Shown here in pieces: positions 40,629 through 43,896 of a stretch of 43,896 nucleotides of DNA; positions within the stretch are counted from its first letter, which is position 1, and the number at the start of each line of letters is the position of its first letter. The notes under the pieces were generated by a model. The model was not told the DNA's origin and searched no databases. It saw nothing but the letters and a program-made list of their open reading frames with translations. Where the stretch lies: assembly GCA_031181585.1 (NCBI GenBank), contig JAPSKP010000001.1, positions 1-43,896 of the forward strand. Reading direction: 5' to 3'. Both the position numbers and the translations under genes were made by a program. This DNA comes from Lysinibacillus sp. (GTDB lineage Bacteria > Bacillota > Bacilli > Bacillales_A > Planococcaceae).

Positions 40629-40880
40629 TCATTTAGGATCAGGTCCAAAATTCATTAATAGTTCATTTAAATAACCTCTGAAATGGACAAGTAGTTTATA
40701 TTTTATATATCCAATCCTTCCCCAATTTCATATCATACATGACAGAAATTAAGTGCAAGGATTGAGATATTGAGCAATAAAGTAACTTCTGAATCGACGC
40801 CATAGTTTGTGGCCTTCTTCTAAAACCTATGATTGCTATTGCACGCTCTCATCAATCACATCCATCCTAAAATAGATCAA

Positions 40881-40921
40881 CAAAAAAAGAGAAGTCCTCT
40901 ATTCACTGGGGACTCCTCTTC
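40881..40921 (-). terminator. Terminator of the isochorismatase-family gene
   Basis: On the minus strand AAGAGGAGTCC pairs with GGACTTCTCTT (one G-U), followed by TTTTTTTG, ten bases after the stop codon. Confidence 0.88.
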
Positions 40922-40929
40922 TTCTATGT

Positions 40930-41466
40930 TTATTTTACAATCTTGCTGATTTCCTTGAAAGCTTCGCCTTTTGCTACGACCTGCATTTCAAATAATGCCA
41001 TTTCAACACTTGTGATTTGTGCACCGAGTTGCAGCATCTTCTTCATTCCGACTTCATGATTGGCCTTTGTACGGGAAGATGTACAATCAGCCAATACCTC
41101 CACCTCGTAGCCTTTCGCTAATAGGTGGGCAGCTGTTTGGTATACACAAATATGCGTTTCAATTCCGGCCAATAGCACTTTCTTGCGGCCAGTTGCCTCT
41201 AGTTGTTGGACAAATTCCTCTGTATCATAGGCGCTGAATGTGATCTTCTCAATCGGCGTACCGCCGACTTCATCTGCAATCTCCTGTACAGTCGGCCCTA
41301 GACCCTTTGGATACTGCTCCATCCATAAAATTGGCAGCTCCAGCACTTTAGCTCCTTTTACTACACGGACAATATTGCCGATAACTGATTCACTTCTATC
41401 TACAATTTGCGCCAGCTTTCCTTGAATATCAATTAATACTAAAACTGTATCATCTTTTGTCAACAC
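40930..41466 (-). CDS. Isochorismatase-family cysteine hydrolase (YcaC-like)
   Basis: A 178-aa Rossmann-like hydrolase. The catalytic triad is visible as D13 (LVLIDIQGKL), K74 (IEKITFSAY) and C107 (GIETHICVYQTA), with the cis-peptide segment before the cysteine. Family members hydrolyse small amides or vinyl ethers (nicotinamide, isochorismate, carbamoyl compounds). This branch is closest in look to YcaC, whose substrate is not established. The start is GTG at 41466 with AAGGGGGAA. Single-gene unit with its own terminator. Confidence 0.88.
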   Translation of the reverse strand: MLTKDDTVLVLIDIQGKLAQIVDRSESVIGNIVRVVKGAKVLELPILWMEQYPKGLGPTVQEIADEVGGTPIEKITFSAYDTEEFVQQLEATGRKKVLLAGIETHICVYQTAAHLLAKGYEVEVLADCTSSRTKANHEVGMKKMLQLGAQITSVEMALFEMQVVAKGEAFKEISKIVK

Positions 41467-41602
41467 GACGATTCCCCCTTTGTCCTTTCTTCATTATAAA
41501 ATAGAAGTCTATTTTCTTTCATCTATTTACTCTTAGAAGGGCATACCTTGATTACAGGTGTGGCAATATCTTTTATAGGTAGATATATACCTTTGCATTT
41601 CA

Positions 41603-41633
41603 TAAAAAAAGACTGCCCTTTTCAGGCAATCTC
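41603..41633 (-). terminator. Terminator of the VanW-family gene
   Basis: On the minus strand GATTGCC pairs with GGCAGTC (one G-U), loop TGAAAAG, followed by TTTTTTTATG. Confidence 0.85.
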
Positions 41634-41639
41634 TTTTTA

Positions 41640-42641
41640 CTACTGAAGTGCTTCCAGTAATATTTCGTATTCTTGTGACGTCCATGCTTCCACCGTCAGC
41701 ACACCATCAAAATAAACTGTTTTGAGCAAAAAAGGAACGCCGCTTGTATTTTGGAATCGGAAATCAAGTGATCCATACGAAACTGTTGCATCTCTGCCTT
41801 TTGGTACATAACCTATATCCAAAGAATGGTGATGTCTTTCCACTATAGTTATCGGTAATTTGTCGACCGCGTTAAACAAAGTAGAGGATGTTTGACAGAT
41901 TCCTCCCCCTATTCCCATCACTAATTCCCCATTAATGATTTCCTTTGCCGGCTGATAACCTCTTTCCTCTGACCGTCGCCCAACCATGGTATTAAAGGAA
42001 AAGTGATCTCCGCTTCCTACAATGACATTATTTAATGATTTAGCTGACAGCTCAATGTTTTTATTTCTTCCTTTTTCATTTGCGTTGAAGTACGTTGTAA
42101 AAGAAGCAATCTTTACTTCATCTAATACAGCAATATCTTGCTCCTCATAGCCGCTTTCGGTTTCATATAACGGCAAAAGAATTTCGCCGCCGGTATCAGA
42201 TGCCGCAATCATTTTTTCTACGAGTTCATCTTCCTTTAAAATCACCATTGGACTACCCTTCATTAACTGACCATTTTCATCAATACGATCAAGTACCATT
42301 TTCTTATCATAGCCAGGCACCGAATCGGTTCCTCTTGCCAGTTCCTCCGCCAACTTTTCAATTTCTTTTATATAGGCGTTAATATCCATTTCATATCCGA
42401 GCTCAATCGGCGAAAATGTGCGCACTACCTTTGATGTAATCGGGTCGATCAGTTTGAGGACCGGCTCTTCTTCGCTGGTATCTGCGGAGGACGCTTCATA
42501 CGACACTTGCTGCTGTGATTCTTCTAATTGCTGTTCGAGCTCTTTAATTTGTTCCTCGAGCTGCCTTTCTTTATCCGATTTCCCTTGACAACCTGCAAGT
42601 CCTACAGTTAAAAATACCATTATAATTATCAATTTCTTCAT
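41640..42641 (-). CDS. VanW-family lipoprotein
   Basis: A 333-aa surface lipoprotein. The signal peptide MKKLIIIMVFLTVGLAGC ends in a lipobox with C18 as lipidation site. Residues about 23-50 are a Glu/Gln/Lys coiled coil, then a linker and a mixed domain. The VanW domain occupies about 180-310: TTYFNANEKGRNKNIELSAKSLNNVIVGSGDHFSFN, GGGICQTSSTLFNAVDKLPI and ERHHHSLDIGYVPKGRDATV. VanW accompanies some vancomycin-resistance clusters, but the domain is common in Firmicutes and its function is unproven; a link to peptidoglycan or spore envelope is inference. No van genes are nearby. Confidence 0.9.
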   Translation of the reverse strand: MKKLIIIMVFLTVGLAGCQGKSDKERQLEEQIKELEQQLEESQQQVSYEASSADTSEEEPVLKLIDPITSKVVRTFSPIELGYEMDINAYIKEIEKLAEELARGTDSVPGYDKKMVLDRIDENGQLMKGSPMVILKEDELVEKMIAASDTGGEILLPLYETESGYEEQDIAVLDEVKIASFTTYFNANEKGRNKNIELSAKSLNNVIVGSGDHFSFNTMVGRRSEERGYQPAKEIINGELVMGIGGGICQTSSTLFNAVDKLPITIVERHHHSLDIGYVPKGRDATVSYGSLDFRFQNTSGVPFLLKTVYFDGVLTVEAWTSQEYEILLEALQ

Positions 42642-42799
42642 GTTGTTTTACCTCTATCTTTAAGGATTTTCTAAAATGGACAATTAATACATCGTATTCA
42701 AAAAATCATGGAAGTGTTTCTTTTTAGAGAACGGTTTACAACTAAAATTGATAATGGCCCTTCTTACAACGTTAAAGATTTGCTTTTCCTTATTATTGA

Positions 42800-42828
42800 T
42801 TGAATGGCATGCCAAACAATTGTATAGT
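42800..42828 (+). promoter_or_regulatory. Sigma-A promoter of the following membrane-protein gene
   Basis: TTGAAT (42800-42805), exactly 17 bp, TATAGT (42823-42828). The predicted start near 42835 leaves a leader of about 17 nt containing the ribosome binding site. Confidence 0.65.
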
Positions 42829-42851
42829 GGACAGGTAAGGAGGATTTGCAT

Positions 42852-43343
42852 ATGTTACGTCTCAGTTGGTTGATTAGTATAGGGATATCGCTTTTTGGTG
42901 TGTTATTAATCGAACATTTTTTTACTATTACAGCAGATGAAAGCGGAACGGCTACTGGTAATTTAGGAGCTGTAGGACTCGCGCTGGTTCTGCCCTTTAT
43001 TTTATTAAGCTTATTTATTACTTTCTGTTATTTTGCAGAATTTTCCTGTCAAACGAGAGATAGAATTTTACGGAATTGCTTGTTGATCGGCGGTTTTGCA
43101 CTTGCAGCGGCGCTTTTCTACTATGCGCTTGAATATCAAAAGGATGTGTATTCATCTCTTGGCGGTACAACAAAGGAAAAAGGCTCAATCATCTACGGCT
43201 TTCCTATGTTAAATGAGTACACAAATAAAATATTTATCAATTTTTATACCTTTGCTTTTATACATACTCTAAGCGCAGTGACTGGTGCGATTTTTGGCAT
43301 AATTAAACCACAGAAACAACAAAATAAAACGGACGGGGAATAA
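42852..43343 (+). CDS. Four-helix membrane protein of unknown function
   Basis: 163 aa with hydrophobic segments at about 5-23 (WLISIGISLFGVLLIEHFF), 38-62, 77-95 and 130-152 and a short charged tail. I do not recognise the family. A polar loop follows helix 1 (TADESGTATGN) and another follows helix 3 (EYQKDVYSSLGGTTKEKG). The start is ATG at 42852 (MLRLSWLIS), eight bases after AGGAGG; a TTG six bases earlier is possible. The stop codon lies in the loop of a GC-rich hairpin that acts as terminator. Confidence 0.75.
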   Translation: MLRLSWLISIGISLFGVLLIEHFFTITADESGTATGNLGAVGLALVLPFILLSLFITFCYFAEFSCQTRDRILRNCLLIGGFALAAALFYYALEYQKDVYSSLGGTTKEKGSIIYGFPMLNEYTNKIFINFYTFAFIHTLSAVTGAIFGIIKPQKQQNKTDGE

Positions 43344-43352
43344 CCCCGTCCT
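43330..43352 (+). terminator. GC-rich hairpin overlapping the stop codon, copy 1
   Basis: GGACGGGG and CCCCGTCC flank a loop that contains the TAA of the preceding gene. It is followed by only two T, so termination may be weak. An almost identical copy lies 224 bp downstream. Confidence 0.65.
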
Positions 43353-43553
43353 TCAGCCTGTTGACAATCGCTTTCATCCCGCGTTACTTGCCTCGCTCGT
43401 CCACTCATGAACTTAGGTTCTATTCGTGTCTTCGCTCATCAGCGCGCCTTGTCTGACAAGCGTTTTCAAGACAGACTGGGTAAAATTTTGCTAAAAAACT
43501 ATCAAAAAAATATAAAGACAAAGTCAAAAACCGATTTTGTCTTCACTCTGAAC

Positions 43554-43580
43554 GGACGGGGAGTAACCCCGTCCTTTTTT
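43554..43580 (+). terminator. GC-rich terminator hairpin, copy 2
   Basis: GGACGGGG / CCCCGTCC with loop AGTAA, followed by TTTTTT on the plus strand. It is a proper rho-independent terminator, duplicated from or to the hairpin at 43330. Confidence 0.85.
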
Positions 43581-43896
43581 ATGCCGATTTCAATGTCTTC
43601 GAACTAAATTTTGTGCGCAATGCACTGATCAAAATAATACTCGCTAATACAAGTAGCACAATACCTGTAAATGTAAAGCTGCCGGTTAAGGAAAGGGGCA
43701 AAATCCCTAACCCGGAAGAGCCTGCTACAACCCCAAGAGAGAAAAATGCGTAGAAATATCCGTAGGCTTTTCCTCGTATACCAGCAGTTGTTGAACGGAC
43801 AAGCAATGTATTGATCGCTGGGAATAGGAAGGCGAAACCGACTCCGTATAGCGCAAGGACTCCATAAAGTGTTATGGTATTTGCCACCTGTCCAAT
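43579..43896 (-). CDS. MFS transporter, C-terminal part (continues beyond the window)
   Basis: The frame is open to the window edge, so about 105 C-terminal residues are present. Three to four hydrophobic helices are visible: ITLYGVLALYGVGFAFLFPAINTLLV, GYFYAFFSLGVVAGSSGLGIL and FTGIVLLVLASIILISAL. The motif NTLLVRSTTAGIRGKAYGYFYAFFSLG between them is typical of the second half of major-facilitator drug or metabolite exporters. Substrate cannot be told. The stop codon overlaps the T-run of the convergent terminator. Confidence 0.82.
   Translation of the reverse strand: MGQVANTITLYGVLALYGVGFAFLFPAINTLLVRSTTAGIRGKAYGYFYAFFSLGVVAGSSGLGILPLSLTGSFTFTGIVLLVLASIILISALRTKFSSKTLKSA

Larger units (their letters stand above)
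40516..40929. other. Intergenic region psiE-isochorismatase
   Basis: Contains a three-stem structured element (40523-40628) and the convergent terminator at 40881-40921. The 250 bp between are AT-rich with no frame preceded by a ribosome binding site. Confidence 0.55.

Noticed and set aside
41640..42641. VanW protein considered as part of a vancomycin-resistance cluster
   Set aside because: No vanHAX-, vanS/R- or vanY-like genes are present; VanW domains are widespread in non-resistant Firmicutes.

Overview
The window is a chromosomal segment of an endospore-forming Firmicute of the order Bacillales. Its conserved genes follow the Bacillus subtilis order almost exactly (ysnB-rdgB-rph-racE-ysmB-gerE-ysmA-sdhBAC-yslB-lysC locus-uvrC-trxA-etfAB-fadB-fadR-lcfA-yshE-mutS2-polX-cvpA-zapA-rnhC). 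The moderate GC content, purine-rich ribosome binding sites (GGAGG, AAGGGGG), gerE and a consensus sigma-K promoter all fit. The protein sequences look like the Planococcaceae/Caryophanaceae group (Lysinibacillus/Solibacillus-like); that placement is inference.

Layout. 1-4.4 kb: a partial tRNA-Arg, then nucleotide and RNA housekeeping (YsnB, RdgB, RNase PH), glutamate racemase, a MarR regulator, the spore regulator GerE and an acyl-CoA thioesterase. 4.6-8.6 kb: the succinate dehydrogenase operon sdhCAB, with YslB read divergently. 8.7-11.4 kb: a lysine riboswitch controlling a stand-alone aspartokinase regulatory (double ACT) protein without a kinase domain, next to uvrC. 11.5-20.8 kb: trxA, then a reductive pyrimidine (hydantoin-type) catabolic operon (M20 amidohydrolase, dihydropyrimidinase, PreT, PreA, NCS1 permease, a 67-aa protein) with a divergent PucR-type regulator. 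The operon lies between trxA and etfA, which are neighbours in B. subtilis. 20.9-26 kb: the fatty-acid beta-oxidation operon (lcfA, fadR, fadB, etfB, etfA) with a recognisable FadR box; a second, weaker box precedes the thioesterase gene at 4.3 kb. 26.1-31.7 kb: zapA, cvpA, polX, mutS2, yshE and an overlooked 26-codon membrane-peptide gene.

31.7-34.5 kb is an AT-rich accessory insert between zapA and rnhC. It holds a 422-aa HTH-TPR regulator of the RRNPP quorum-sensing type, a 48-codon secreted pro-peptide gene missed by ordinary ORF thresholds, and a 164-aa protein of unknown function whose TTG start overlaps the peptide stop. Nearby are a 16-bp tandem repeat and a decayed small gene. This peptide-regulator-effector cassette is the best candidate for an undescribed system; the kinase-less lysine-riboswitch ACT protein is the second.

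34.7-43.9 kb: rnhC, a short cytoplasmic-type chemoreceptor, a PaaK-like adenylate-forming enzyme, the DbpA RNA helicase, PsiE, an isochorismatase-family hydrolase, a VanW lipoprotein, an unknown four-helix membrane protein, and the C-terminal end of an MFS transporter cut by the window edge. Several genes appear to use TTG or GTG starts (sdhC, fadR, polX, zapA, the 164-aa ORF, the PaaK-like gene; murI, the ACT protein and the isochorismatase with GTG). Start sites given here were chosen from Shine-Dalgarno spacing and recalled family lengths.
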